A stretch of 64,000 bases of DNA from NCBI GenBank assembly GCA_041744375.1, contig JBGTLA010000078.1, positions 1 to 64,000 of the forward strand, written 5' to 3'. The position numbers were made by a program, and so were the translations under genes. Shown in pieces: positions 43,791 through 54,189 of the stretch. Below the pieces are notes generated by a model. That model worked only from the letters and a program-made list of their open reading frames with translations. It was not told where the DNA came from and made no database searches. The stretch is from JBGTLA01 sp041744375 (lineage in GTDB: Bacteria; Actinomycetota; Acidimicrobiia; Spongiisociales; ZC4RG35). Numbering within the stretch: the first letter of the stretch is position 1; each line of letters begins with the position of its first letter.

Positions 43791-44135
43791 TCAGCCGTTG
43801 AGTTGACGCGCGTGGTCGATCCATCCGACGGCCCGAGAGAGCGGAACCTGAGCCGCGGCGGCCACCTGTTCGGGGCGGGAGTTCCTCAAGGCGGCGAGGG
43901 TGGTTATGTCGATGGCGGCCAGGCGTGTGGCGTAGACGGGCCCGATCCCAGGAATCTCGGTGATCGGACCGTCTGGGGATTCGCTCGTCGTGAGAGCGGT
44001 TGTTCGATCTGGGACGCGAAATGCCGGGGCTTGTGGTTCGCGTGAGATGGCGACGGAGATGAATCGGTCGCGCATCGCCCACACCACTGCACCGAGCCCA
44101 CCGACGATCCCGAGGATTCGTGCCAGTCGTTTCAC
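43791..44135 (-). CDS. membrane-anchored helix-hairpin-helix protein
   Basis: This 114-residue protein has an N-terminal hydrophobic helix (LARILGIVGGLGAVVWAM) and a C-terminal HhH motif, ITEIPGIGPVYATRLAAIDITTLAALRNSRPEQVAAAA. It resembles the repeats of the DUF4332 protein at 22329-22892. It converges with the permease gene and shares a 43-bp divergent spacer with the LLM oxidoreductase gene. Function is unknown. Confidence 0.65.
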   Translation of the reverse strand: MKRLARILGIVGGLGAVVWAMRDRFISVAISREPQAPAFRVPDRTTALTTSESPDGPITEIPGIGPVYATRLAAIDITTLAALRNSRPEQVAAAAQVPLSRAVGWIDHARQLNG

Positions 44136-44178
44136 ATTCGACAGAGTACCGAGTGTTGCCGTCGATAGGGTGGAGTGG

Positions 44179-45198
44179 ATGAAACTGGACTACTACTTCC
44201 CCCCGGCCTCGCCCTCGCTGGCTGGAGCTGAGGCGCGCCTCGCGGCCGCCCGCGGCTTCGACGGGTTTTTCACCGCCGAGACCAGTCATGACCCCTTTTT
44301 TCCACTCCTGGCAGCAGCAGACGCAGCCCCGGAACTCGATCTCGGGACTGCCATCGCGGTGGCTTTTCCGCGGTCGCCGATGGTGACGGCCACCATCGCT
44401 TGGGATCTTGCCGCCGTTTCCGAAGGCCGGTTCATCCTCGGATTGGGTACGCAGATCAAAGCCCACATCACCCGCAGGTTCTCCACGGAGTGGGGACGTC
44501 CCGCAGCCCGTATCCGCGACTACGTTCTGGCCCTCCGGGCCATCTGGGATACGTGGCAGACCGGTGCCCCCCTTCGCCATGAGGGGGAGTTCTATCGTTT
44601 CAGCCTCATGACTCCCTTCTTCGATCCGGGGCCGATCGACCATCCCCATCTGCCGGTTGCGATCGCCGGTGTCGGTCCGCATCTGAGCCGGGTGGCCGGT
44701 GAGGTATGTGACGGGTTTCACATCCATCCCTTCCACACGACGGAGTATCTCGACAGCGTGGTCTTGCCCAATATCCGTTTGGGGGCCGAAGCGGCAGGGC
44801 GAACGCTCGACGACTGTGACCGCATCACCACCGTGTTCTTGGTCACCGGGAGCACCGACAGTGAGATCGAAGAGAAGATGGGGTCGGTGAAACAGCAGAT
44901 CGCCTTCTATGCCTCGACTCCGTCGTACGCGCCGGTGCTGGAAGCCAACGATTGGGATTTTGGCCCTCGATTGACCGCCATGAGCAAGAGAGGTGAGTGG
45001 GAGGAGATGGCTTCGGTCATCAGCGACGACGTGGTGGCAAGAGTGGGGGTGGTGGCCCTCGTCGACAGGGTGGGCGACGAGATGCGCCGCCGCTACGGCG
45101 ATCGTGTGCAGCGTGTCGGGTTCTACGGTATCTCAGGAGTCGCCGACCTGACCCCAGACGCCATGACTCAGATCATCACCGACGTTCGCCGCGGGTGA
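44179..45198 (+). CDS. LLM-class F420-dependent oxidoreductase
   Basis: From ATG 44179 this 339-residue TIM-barrel protein belongs to the luciferase-like family. It begins MKLDYYFPPASPSLAG, contains GFDGFFTAETSHDPFFPLLAAA, DLGTAIAVAFPRSPMVTATIAWDLAAVSEGRFILGLGTQ and HPHLPVAIAGVGPHLSRVAGEVCDGFHIHPF. The TIGR03617-like subgroup uses coenzyme F420. The substrate is unknown. Confidence 0.88.
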   Translation: MKLDYYFPPASPSLAGAEARLAAARGFDGFFTAETSHDPFFPLLAAADAAPELDLGTAIAVAFPRSPMVTATIAWDLAAVSEGRFILGLGTQIKAHITRRFSTEWGRPAARIRDYVLALRAIWDTWQTGAPLRHEGEFYRFSLMTPFFDPGPIDHPHLPVAIAGVGPHLSRVAGEVCDGFHIHPFHTTEYLDSVVLPNIRLGAEAAGRTLDDCDRITTVFLVTGSTDSEIEEKMGSVKQQIAFYASTPSYAPVLEANDWDFGPRLTAMSKRGEWEEMASVISDDVVARVGVVALVDRVGDEMRRRYGDRVQRVGFYGISGVADLTPDAMTQIITDVRRG

Positions 45199-45325
45199 AC
45201 ATCGTCACCTCTGTCCCCAATGGAAGAGGAGAGTGAGGGCGCACGCCCAGTTGCCCAATCCGATCCCATGGAACGATTGGTTCAGCCTGTCCTGGCGGAG
45301 CGGATCACCGCCGAGCTCTCGGCTC

Positions 45326-45960
45326 TCATGCAGGCTCGAACGGCAACCTCAGGTCCGGCGTCGTTCCAAGATGTCCGATGTCGTTGAAGGCAATCAGACG
45401 CGGGCCGGAGTCGATGATCGTGACCGAGGCGTTGTCCACTGCGGCCAATCGTCCCCGGAAGATGTTCCCACCGTCCAAGATGCCCGCAGCCCACAGTGCC
45501 GTCAGCAGGACCGGTCCACCGTGGGTTCCTACGACAACTCTCCCGTCACCGGCCAGCAGATTCTCAACAACCGGTATCACCCGTGCCGCTACGTCGGTCC
45601 AACGCTCGCCGCCCGGCCGGGTGACGTCTGCGCCTCCCGCGTACTCTGCCCACATCTCCGGCCACTGCGCGGCGATCTCGGCGGGTAGGAGCCCGGTCCA
45701 CTCTCCGTTGTCGATTTCGCGTAATCGCGGGTCGGCTTCGATCCCGATACCGACCTGGTGGGCCAAGGGCGCCATGGTGTCGATCGTGCGGACCAGATCC
45801 GACGACACGATTCGCGTGATGCCCATGCCGACGAGGCGCTTGGCCGTGGCCAAGGCCTGGGCGGAGCCCCGCTCGGTGAGCGCCACATGCATCTGCCCGA
45901 TGAAGCGATGCTCGCCGTTGCCTTCGGCCTCTCCGTGACGGACGACGAAGACCGTGGCCA

Positions 45961-45961
<1 letters not shown>
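45326..45961 (-). CDS. histidine phosphatase superfamily (phosphoglycerate-mutase-like)
   Basis: This 211-residue protein starts at ATG 45961. The catalytic RHG motif is in VFVVRHGEAEGN, the second arginine in IVSSDLVRTIDT, and the second catalytic His in VVVGTHGGPV. The layout fits broad-specificity phosphatases such as CobC/GpmB relatives. The start overlaps the stop of the upstream gamma-glutamyltransferase gene, so the two are coupled. Confidence 0.87.
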
Positions 45962-47559
<1,598 letters not shown>

Positions 47560-47573
47560 AGGCCCACCGTCGG

Positions 47574-48191
47574 TCAGCGTCGCAGATCGGGCACGACGCG
47601 ATTGAGCGCGTCGAGTACCGCTCTCACCACTGCACGAGGTTCGTCGTCTTCGACGAGTGATGAGCCCACCATGAGCCGCTCGGACTGGGTGGTCACCAGC
47701 ACAACTTGGGCGATCGCCACCCGCCGCGAGCCGAGTGTGGGGACGTCGACGGAAGAGACCGCAAAGGACGCCTCGGCGTGCAACGCTTGGCCGAGGGCGC
47801 TCAAGGCGGCTTCGGCCACCAAGCGGTTGCGAGTAGCGGTGGCCGCGGCGCCTTTCGTTTCGCCCACGAGCGATGAGTCGTGCCAGTCGAGAGTCACCCG
47901 AACCGACGTCTTGGAGCCATCGGTGGTCTCGGCGATATCGACGATGGCCGGGCGGTCTCCAGTGGCAAGGTCGCCGTCGGCGAGCTGCACAACCGAGATG
48001 ATGCGGCGGTCGATGTCGACACCGAAGAGAGCCGCTGCCAGCGACTGGACATCCCGCACGACCTGTTTCGCCGGCTTGGTGCGTCGGGCCAGCACATGGA
48101 TCTCTTCGAGTCTCGAGTCGCTGCCCACCACCCGGGCTGCCTCGATGCCTTCGAGTCGGACGATCTTCGCCTGCAGTGCACTGATGTCCAT
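47574..48191 (-). CDS. conserved-looking hypothetical protein
   Basis: This 205-residue protein has no recognised domain. It has two similar-sized alpha/beta halves: one runs through IEEARVV-like strands and KQVVRDVQSLAAALFGVDIDRRIISVVQL, the other through VRVTLDWHDSSLVGETKGAAATATRNRLVAEAALSALGQAL. A GTG or ATG start sits at 48191, and the stop is 14 bp before the gamma-glutamyltransferase gene. Good codon structure and operon position support a real gene. Confidence 0.6.
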   Translation of the reverse strand: MDISALQAKIVRLEGIEAARVVGSDSRLEEIHVLARRTKPAKQVVRDVQSLAAALFGVDIDRRIISVVQLADGDLATGDRPAIVDIAETTDGSKTSVRVTLDWHDSSLVGETKGAAATATRNRLVAEAALSALGQALHAEASFAVSSVDVPTLGSRRVAIAQVVLVTTQSERLMVGSSLVEDDEPRAVVRAVLDALNRVVPDLRR

Positions 48192-48380
48192 TGCCGACGA
48201 GGGTACTTGCCCGATCGCTTCCCGGTGTCACGCGACGGGTTTGTGAATGGGGTCGATGGTCCTGTTGAGCCGGGGCCTCGGGCGGGCTACATTGCTGGAG
48301 TCTCCGAGAGGCGACACATCGAGGTCGACAGCGCTGTTCACCGAGATGGTTTTCGAGGCGGGCGAGTCAGGGGCAACAAC

Positions 48381-48498
48381 TTGACAACAAGGGTTCCCGG
48401 TGAGAGCCGGGAACGAGCGGGGGCTGCCCGGCTAGGCGATCTGTCGCCACCACCTAACACCAAGCGGAGCGAATAGGAACGCACGACGAGAGTGTCGT
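48381..48498 (+). promoter_or_regulatory. hairpin-rich 5' leader of the HD-domain operon
   Basis: Three perfect hairpins follow a TTGACA (48381-48386). They are 48393-48414 (GTTCCCGG / CCGGGAAC, 6-base loop), 48435-48448 (GGCGA / TCGCC, TCTG loop) and 48483-48498 (ACGAC / GTCGT, 6-base loop). The CCGGG at 48407-48411 could alternatively pair with CCCGG at 48427-48431, so two exclusive folds are possible. It does not match the c-di-GMP, c-di-AMP, SAM or cobalamin riboswitch consensus as recalled. Whether the RNA is structured in vivo is unknown. Confidence 0.45.
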
Positions 48499-48528
48499 GT
48501 GAACCCACACCGACAGGTGGTCGAAAAC

Positions 48529-48618
48529 ATGAAAGGCAAGCTCATCCGAATTCTTGCCGCAGCCGGCAGCCTTGCAGCAATTCTTGCTGCAGGCTCTGCC
48601 AATATCAGGATCGGCTGA
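48529..48618 (+). CDS. 29-residue secreted-type micro-peptide
   Basis: After an AGGTGG site, ATG 48529 encodes a signal-peptide-like sequence: MKGKLIR, a hydrophobic Ala/Leu core, then AAGSA|NIRIG and stop. The basic head, core and AxA-type cleavage site are textbook. Cleavage would leave only the pentapeptide NIRIG. It lies 31 bp before the HD-domain gene start. It could be a peptide signal, a regulatory upstream frame, or a fragment of a longer lost exported protein. No family is recognised. Confidence 0.5.
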   Translation: MKGKLIRILAAAGSLAAILAAGSANIRIG

Positions 48619-48649
48619 TCGTGCGGCCGGGCGTTCCCGCAAATCTCTG

Positions 48650-49957
48650 ATGAAGCCGCTCATAAGACGACAAGCTCGGGTTGCCGGCGCATACAGCCTC
48701 TTGGGCCTTGTGTGCCTCGTTGGGGTGCTTGCAGTTACAAACCGGCCGGATTGGCTTACGTGGGTTGTCTTCGCTTTCGCCTTCGTCGCGCTGGAGTTCA
48801 AGACAGTTGAGGTCAACGACCGGATGCTGCAGAGTTCCGGGTTGATGGTCTTGCTGACGGCAGGCACGGTCTTCGCATTGCGACCAAATGCGTCGGCCTT
48901 GTTCGCAATGGTTGCAATTGCTGCGCTCGGTTCCGTGATCCCGGAAGATGTTCGGCTCAAGCGCTGGTTCCAACCGCTTGCCAACTTCGGCCAGATGGTC
49001 GTATCGGCGGCCTGTGCTGGAGTGATCCTGGACCAGATGCTGACCGGAGCACCTTTAGCTTCACCGTACACGTTGGCGCGGGTAGCACTGGCGGGTGGGT
49101 TGGCGTCGGTCGCATACACGATTGTGAACCTGACGATGGTTAGGTACGCAGTTAAGTACGTGTACGGCCAGCGAAACCTGCAGCCATGGTCTGGTCTCCA
49201 TGTGTTGCTGATCTCGCAAGTTACGCTTGGTGCGGTCGGAGGTCTCATCGGCGCGGGCCTCGTGATCGTCGGTAAGCCTGCGGTCGCTGTTCTTGTCCTG
49301 ATCGTCTATCTGATTGCCCATCTCTCGTTCTCCTCATACTCTCAACTTAGGGAGGCGCACCAGTCAGCCTTACGCGGGTTTGTCAAGGTGTTGGAGGCGC
49401 GAGATCTCTACACGAGGGGACACACCGAGCGTGTCGCCTATTTCTCACAATTGATCGGTGAGGAATTGCGGTACACAGGGACCCAACTGGAGAGACTGCG
49501 GTTTGCCTCGCTCATCCACGATCTGGGCAAGTTGGCCATTCCGGGCGACCTGCTTCAGAAGCAGGGGTCTTTGTTGCCCGAGGAGAAGGCGGAGATGCGA
49601 CAGGCCGCAAGGAAGGTAGAGGAGATCCTGGGTGAGGTCGATTTTCTTCGCCCCATGGTGTCCATCTCGGGTGTCCACTACATCGACGTGGACACATTCG
49701 ACGCCGACACCTGGTCGCTCGACGCCTCGATCGTGGCCACCGCCGATGCCTTCGAGGCCATGACCTCCACCCGCAGTTATCGCATGGCCTTGAGTCAAGC
49801 CGAGGCGTTTGCCGAGCTGCGAAGCGACGACTCGGGGCGGTTCTTTCCCGATGTCGTCAACGCTCTCGAGTCGGGTCTCGTCCGCACCGGCGAGGTGTAT
49901 GGCGGTTCTGGAGTTCCCGCCGCGTCCCAGGCGACTGGTGGTCCACCCCATGGCTGA
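48650..49957 (+). CDS. membrane HD-domain protein with degenerate HD-GYP site (first of pair)
   Basis: From ATG 48650 this 435-residue protein has about six or seven membrane helices (residues 10-235) and a C-terminal HD domain. His in RGHTERVAYFSQLIG, the HD pair in LIHDLGKLAIPGDLL and Asp in VATADAFEAMTSTRSYR are kept. The later HHE...GYP segment is replaced by ISGVHYIDVDTFD, so c-di-GMP hydrolysis is doubtful. It may sense or signal through another nucleotide. Its stop overlaps the second HD gene. Confidence 0.85.
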   Translation: MKPLIRRQARVAGAYSLLGLVCLVGVLAVTNRPDWLTWVVFAFAFVALEFKTVEVNDRMLQSSGLMVLLTAGTVFALRPNASALFAMVAIAALGSVIPEDVRLKRWFQPLANFGQMVVSAACAGVILDQMLTGAPLASPYTLARVALAGGLASVAYTIVNLTMVRYAVKYVYGQRNLQPWSGLHVLLISQVTLGAVGGLIGAGLVIVGKPAVAVLVLIVYLIAHLSFSSYSQLREAHQSALRGFVKVLEARDLYTRGHTERVAYFSQLIGEELRYTGTQLERLRFASLIHDLGKLAIPGDLLQKQGSLLPEEKAEMRQAARKVEEILGEVDFLRPMVSISGVHYIDVDTFDADTWSLDASIVATADAFEAMTSTRSYRMALSQAEAFAELRSDDSGRFFPDVVNALESGLVRTGEVYGGSGVPAASQATGGPPHG

Positions 49958-51188
49958 GAGGTCCGTGTTCTCGGTCATGTCGGTCATCGGGCTGGTTTCT
50001 GCCCCCGTCCTGGGTGTGATGGCTGTCGCCAACTCCGGGTTGACCTGGTTTCAAGTGACGGTGGCGGTGGTGGCGCTGCTGGTGGGCTCGATGATCGTCG
50101 CCTCCGTATCGAGCGGGAACCGGTTGACCGTGGCCATAGGAGTTGCGGCCGCCCTTCCGTTTGTCTTCGTCACTCCCGCCGGAGTGGACCTCTATGGCGT
50201 GGCCGGCGTCTATCTGATCGGGTCGGCGGGGTTGGGGTTGATCTCCCTGACGAGGGGGACGCCGTTGCTGCGATCCGGAGGTTTCGCCGGCCGCCAGCTC
50301 GTCGGCTTCGTCACCTTCGCCACAGTGTTCGCCATCGTGCGCCGGATGCTGGGGACGGCTGTGGGCGAGTCCGGATGGGAGGTCTTGATCCCGTTCGTGA
50401 CGGCCGGTGTGGCGTGGTTCTTCGTGGACGTCGGATTGTGGGCAGTATTCGCCTCGGAGTACCGGAGGGTTTCGGCGCGATATCTCGGACTGGCCGGAGT
50501 GGGCGACGCCAACGTGTTCGCCAGCCTCGTCGCCACGGGTGCCCTGTTCGGCCTGATGTTCGATGCGCTCGGCTGGTGGGCCCTCCCCGTGTCTTTGCTG
50601 CCCTACAGCTTCGCCCACAGCGCCTTCCGGCGTTTCCAGGAGACGCGTTCGACCTACAAGCAGACGATTCGCGCGCTGGCTCATATTCCGGAGGCGGCCG
50701 GGCTGAACCTCTTCGGGCACGCCGACCGGACCTCGGCCATGTCGGTGGCGATGGCCAAGGACCTCGGCCTCAGCCCCGAGGAGGTGGAGGACGTCGAGTT
50801 CGCCGCCCTGATGCACGACATTGGGCGCATCACCCTCAACGAGACGACCGTTCTGGACCAAGGGTGGACCCAGGACGACCTGGCCCGGTGGGGATCGGAG
50901 ATCATCGCCGGGGCCCCTTCTTTGAATCGTGTTTCCGGATATGTCCGTCGCCAATACGAGCCTTACCGCAAGCCGGGAGAAGAGTCGGACCCGACCCTGT
51001 CGGTGGTGGCCCGGATCGTCAAGGTGGCATCGGCTTACGATGCCGCCGCCACCGGGGAAGGGCTGTCGAGGCTCGAGGCACTCGAACAGTTGCATCAAGG
51101 CGCCGCTTATGAATACGACCCGGAGGTGGTCGCTTCCCTGAGGAGAATCCTCGACACGGATGCCGGTCGACGAGCCGTCAGCGTTTGA
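49950..51188 (+). CDS. membrane HD-domain protein with degenerate HD-GYP site (second of pair)
   Basis: This 412-residue protein starting at ATG 49950 overlaps the previous stop. About seven helices precede an HD domain with His in LFGHADRTSAMSVAMAKDL, HD in LMHDIGRITLNE and Asp in VASAYDAAATGEG. As in its partner the HHE and GYP motifs are gone (VSGYVRRQYEPYRKPG). Pairing suggests a heteromer or a recent duplication with divergence. The last bases overlap the converging DUF5317 gene by 11 bp. Confidence 0.83.
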   Translation: MAERSVFSVMSVIGLVSAPVLGVMAVANSGLTWFQVTVAVVALLVGSMIVASVSSGNRLTVAIGVAAALPFVFVTPAGVDLYGVAGVYLIGSAGLGLISLTRGTPLLRSGGFAGRQLVGFVTFATVFAIVRRMLGTAVGESGWEVLIPFVTAGVAWFFVDVGLWAVFASEYRRVSARYLGLAGVGDANVFASLVATGALFGLMFDALGWWALPVSLLPYSFAHSAFRRFQETRSTYKQTIRALAHIPEAAGLNLFGHADRTSAMSVAMAKDLGLSPEEVEDVEFAALMHDIGRITLNETTVLDQGWTQDDLARWGSEIIAGAPSLNRVSGYVRRQYEPYRKPGEESDPTLSVVARIVKVASAYDAAATGEGLSRLEALEQLHQGAAYEYDPEVVASLRRILDTDAGRRAVSV

Positions 51189-51774
51189 CCGAGGCCGACC
51201 CGGCCTGAGAGCGGGCGCCCCGCTTGAACCAACGCACCGGCCGTCTCAGCTCGTGCTCTAGGAAGCGCCCGAGACCCACCGCCAAGAAGACGTCGCCCAA
51301 CGAGACGACCTGGCCTTGATTGGCGAAGCGAATGGGAATCACGTCGGCCAGGAACGTCAGGCGTGTCCTCGAATCGAGCATGACATGTTTGTAGCTCTCT
51401 GTGAGACTCAGGCTGCTGGACGAGAATCCGGCGGCCACCTCCGCAGCTCCTTCGAGGACGGGCATGCCGCCGTTGAGGGCGATGACCGAGAAGTTCATGA
51501 GCACCCCGACTCCGGCCAGCCACATCCCGGTGCGGGAGCGGTTCACGATGACGAGAAGGAGGAGAGGGCCGAAGGAGATGAGAACGAGCGCCAGCCCGAC
51601 GTCGGGAGCCCAAGAGGCCGACGACGGCAACCAGTTGGTGGCAATCTGGAGCAAGAAGCCCAACGGAAGCAGCCACCACATCCGGAGTTGGATGTCACCG
51701 AGGTTGGTGAGTCGTCCACCTCTGAGCACTGCGATCGTCATCGCCAAAAAGAGGACGAGCGCTAGCCATAACAT
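51178..51774 (-). CDS. DUF5317 membrane protein
   Basis: This roughly 198-residue protein starts at ATG 51774 (51807 is possible). It has four or five helices and the family signature MNFSVIALNGGMPVLEGA. The C-terminal VVSLGDVFLAVGLGRFLEHELRRP is also typical. DUF5317 genes often sit next to HD-GYP genes in actinobacteria (recalled, not checked). Function is unknown. Confidence 0.75.
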   Translation of the reverse strand: MLWLALVLFLAMTIAVLRGGRLTNLGDIQLRMWWLLPLGFLLQIATNWLPSSASWAPDVGLALVLISFGPLLLLVIVNRSRTGMWLAGVGVLMNFSVIALNGGMPVLEGAAEVAAGFSSSSLSLTESYKHVMLDSRTRLTFLADVIPIRFANQGQVVSLGDVFLAVGLGRFLEHELRRPVRWFKRGARSQAGSASVKR

Positions 51775-51824
51775 GTCGGCTGCCGACGGTATCACACAGC
51801 AGGACATGAATGAGAGGAAGCGGC

Positions 51825-52592
51825 GTGATTCGATACGAACAGGAGGGCCACCGGGCCACCATCACGATCGACGATCCTGAGCGACACAACCCCATGTCGA
51901 CGGAAACCATGGTCGGTCTGGCCGAGTCGACTGGTCGCGGACTCGGGGATCCGGAAGTGCGCGTGCTGGTATATACCGGGGCCGGCGACAAAGCCTTTTC
52001 CGCCGGAGGCGACCTCGCCGCCGGGTTCGTCGACGACCCCCTTGGGCTGCATCGGACCCGGGGAGCCCTGGCCGACCTGTTTCGGCTCATGATCAGGGGA
52101 GGCAAACCAACGGTGGCGAGGGTCAACGGCCATGCCCTGGCCGGCGGATTCGGCCTGGCCGTGGCCTGTGATGTCGTCGTGTCCGTCGACGACGCCAAGA
52201 TGGGAACGCCGGAGGTGAACGTGGGATTGTGGCCGATGATGATTTCGGCCGTTCTCATGCGCGCCATGCCTCGCAAGGCCGTTCTGGAGATGATGATGAC
52301 CGGTCGGACCATCACCGCCACGGAGGCGCAGATGTTGGGTGCGGTCAGCCGCGTCGTGCCCCGCCCGATGCTGGACGAGACCGTCGACGAGGTGGTCGAG
52401 GCCCTGGCTTCGAAGAGCGCGTCGGTGATGAGGTTGGGACGCGATAGCTTCTATGCGATAGCTGACATGGGTTTCGACGCTTCGCTCGACCGTCTCCAGG
52501 CAGGGTTGACAGCGGTGGCGTTTACGGCCGACTCGACCGAAGGAATCACGTCGTTCCGGGACAATCGAAAGCCGCGCTGGTCCGACAGGTGA
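51825..52592 (+). CDS. enoyl-CoA hydratase/isomerase family protein
   Basis: GTG 51825 follows GAGAGGAAG by a few bases and gives 255 residues. An ATG at 51810 in the same frame is less likely. The crotonase fold shows FSAGGDLAAGF and VNGHALAGGFGLAVACDVVVS for the oxyanion hole, and MGTPEVNVGLWPMM with the Glu of the active site. A role in fatty-acid or branched-chain oxidation is likely but not specific. Confidence 0.87.
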   Translation: MIRYEQEGHRATITIDDPERHNPMSTETMVGLAESTGRGLGDPEVRVLVYTGAGDKAFSAGGDLAAGFVDDPLGLHRTRGALADLFRLMIRGGKPTVARVNGHALAGGFGLAVACDVVVSVDDAKMGTPEVNVGLWPMMISAVLMRAMPRKAVLEMMMTGRTITATEAQMLGAVSRVVPRPMLDETVDEVVEALASKSASVMRLGRDSFYAIADMGFDASLDRLQAGLTAVAFTADSTEGITSFRDNRKPRWSDR

Positions 52593-52653
52593 CTGTGCGC
52601 CAGTGACTCGGGGCCCATCTGCTTGAGTCGATCCGGCGGTAGCCTGAGCGGTC

Positions 52654-53415
52654 GTGGCTTCCGCACAGGTCGTCGTCAGGCGGTTGGGTTGGACCCTTAT
52701 CTGGGCCGGCCTATTGGTCTTCGCCTTCTTGGCCTATCAGCTGTTCGTGACCGATTTGCTCAACAGTCGGACCCAAGCAGCAGCCCGGGCCGACCTCGAA
52801 GCCGAGTTGGCCGACAGGAGGCTGGATCTCCCGGTGCCCGCAGCGGTCGCTGTGGAGACCACCGTGGCAGAGGTCGAACCTGACGAAACGGCGGACCCTC
52901 AAGAAGCTCAGGAGCCGGACCCTCCGCTGGTCACCTTTCTGCCCGAGGACCCAGGCGAGGAAGGCGCCGCCTTCGGACGGATCGTCATCGAGGCGATCGA
53001 GGTGGACGACGTCGTGTTCGCCGGAGTGTCTCGCGACACCCTCAAGAAGGGGCCGGGTCACATGGTTCGCACCCCCGTACCAGGCCAGCCGGGCAACGCG
53101 GTGGTGTCGGGGCATCGGACCACGTATGGCCGTCCGTTCTACGCCCTCGACGAGCTCGAGCACGGTGATCGGATCGAGATCGAAACGGCGCTCGGGACGC
53201 ATGTGTTCGCGGTACGCCGAACCCTGGTGGTGGCCCCCACCGACGTCTGGGTCACCGACCCGATCGACGGAGTGTGGCTGACCCTCACCACGTGTCACCC
53301 GCGTTTCTCGGCCGCCGAGCGTCTGATAGTCCAGGCTGAGTTGGTCGCCGGTCCCAACCTGGAATATGCCAACCTGGTGGGTGAGACGGAACCCCTACGT
53401 GAGGAACCGACATGA
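52654..53415 (+). CDS. class E sortase
   Basis: This 253-residue protein has an N-terminal anchor helix (residues about 11-31), an acidic linker (about 60-105) and a sortase domain. His is in VVSGHRTTYGRPF, Cys in LTLTTCHPRF, and the Arg a few residues later in SAAERLIV. Class E enzymes anchor proteins with LAxTG-type motifs in actinobacteria. No substrate with an LPxTG/LAxTG tail was noticed in this window. The start is the GTG at 52654. Confidence 0.9.
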   Translation: MASAQVVVRRLGWTLIWAGLLVFAFLAYQLFVTDLLNSRTQAAARADLEAELADRRLDLPVPAAVAVETTVAEVEPDETADPQEAQEPDPPLVTFLPEDPGEEGAAFGRIVIEAIEVDDVVFAGVSRDTLKKGPGHMVRTPVPGQPGNAVVSGHRTTYGRPFYALDELEHGDRIEIETALGTHVFAVRRTLVVAPTDVWVTDPIDGVWLTLTTCHPRFSAAERLIVQAELVAGPNLEYANLVGETEPLREEPT

Positions 53416-53558
53416 GGCGCATCTGGGAGGCACTGCCCGGCCCCACCCCGGTCAAGGCCTTCGTGGCCACCGTGGGGGTTATTGTGGCGCTCGTGGTCTT
53501 GGTGGTGCTCTTCGAGTGGGCGGGTGACTTTCTCGATTCCGGCGGGGCCATCGGTTGA
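53412..53558 (+). CDS. 48-residue single-span membrane protein coupled to the sortase
   Basis: The start codon overlaps the sortase stop (ATGA). The peptide begins MRRIWEALPGPTPVKAF, has one membrane helix (about residues 17-41) and ends with an acidic tail. Similar small proteins with a PGPTxVKA start are recalled beside actinobacterial sortases. It may assist the sortase, which is inferred from position. Confidence 0.7.
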   Translation: MRRIWEALPGPTPVKAFVATVGVIVALVVLVVLFEWAGDFLDSGGAIG

Positions 53559-53637
53559 CCCCCGAGCCCTCCTTTCTTCGCCACAAGTACGCAGTCGCTC
53601 GTCGGACCCGAGCGGCTTGCAGCCGAGTAAAGAGGTA

Positions 53638-54189
53638 TCAGGTGTCGAATTCGATCGCTGCCAGCCGTGCCGGCGTGAGTTCGCCGATCACGAAGTCGAC
53701 GACGACGCCGTTTCGGTCTATGACGAAACTTCCGGGCAGGGAGAAGACCGGGTAGGCCTCGTTTACGGTGTCGCCGTCGTCGAAGGCGACCAGAAACGAC
53801 GGTTGCATCTCGAAGGCGAACGCCCGGGCGTCGGCGAACTGATCTCGCACCGCCACCCCCACCACGGTCACCTCGGGGTGGGCATCGGCGAATTCCGACA
53901 GGGCGGGGAACTCGCGCCGACACGGCTCACACCACGAGGCCCACAGGTTCAACAGCACCGGTCCGCCTCCGGCATCGACATGAGCACCGAGATCGAAGCG
54001 GGTGCCGTCGAATCCTGTCACCTCCAATGGCGGCGCCGTGTTTCCCACCTCGGCCCGTGCGGGAGCGCGACCCAGCCCGGAGACGAAGACGCCGACCGCG
54101 ATGGCCACAATGAAGATCACAGTGAGAAGCCCCCCCGAGAGCCCTGCCCGGTGGGGCATGACCTCAGAGTCCACTTCGGGCTGAGTCAC
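53638..54189 (-). CDS. TlpA/ResA-like membrane-anchored thioredoxin
   Basis: This 183-residue protein has one N-terminal anchor (about 20-42) and a periplasmic thioredoxin domain with LNLWASWCEPCRREFPALSEF. The usual VIDRNGVVVDFVIGELTP end follows. It may reduce apocytochrome c or other extracytoplasmic thiols. Its start overlaps the stop of the aconitase gene (ATGA), an unexpected operon partner. Confidence 0.88.
   Translation of the reverse strand: MTQPEVDSEVMPHRAGLSGGLLTVIFIVAIAVGVFVSGLGRAPARAEVGNTAPPLEVTGFDGTRFDLGAHVDAGGGPVLLNLWASWCEPCRREFPALSEFADAHPEVTVVGVAVRDQFADARAFAFEMQPSFLVAFDDGDTVNEAYPVFSLPGSFVIDRNGVVVDFVIGELTPARLAAIEFDT

Noticed and set aside
45220..45387. 55-codon plus-strand frame after the LLM gene
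   Set aside because: Overlaps the histidine phosphatase 3' end by about 60 bp and lacks a recognisable family or good ribosome site.
48381..48498. c-di-GMP (GEMM) or c-di-AMP riboswitch
   Set aside because: Hairpins are clear but the conserved aptamer sequences of these classes, as recalled, are absent.
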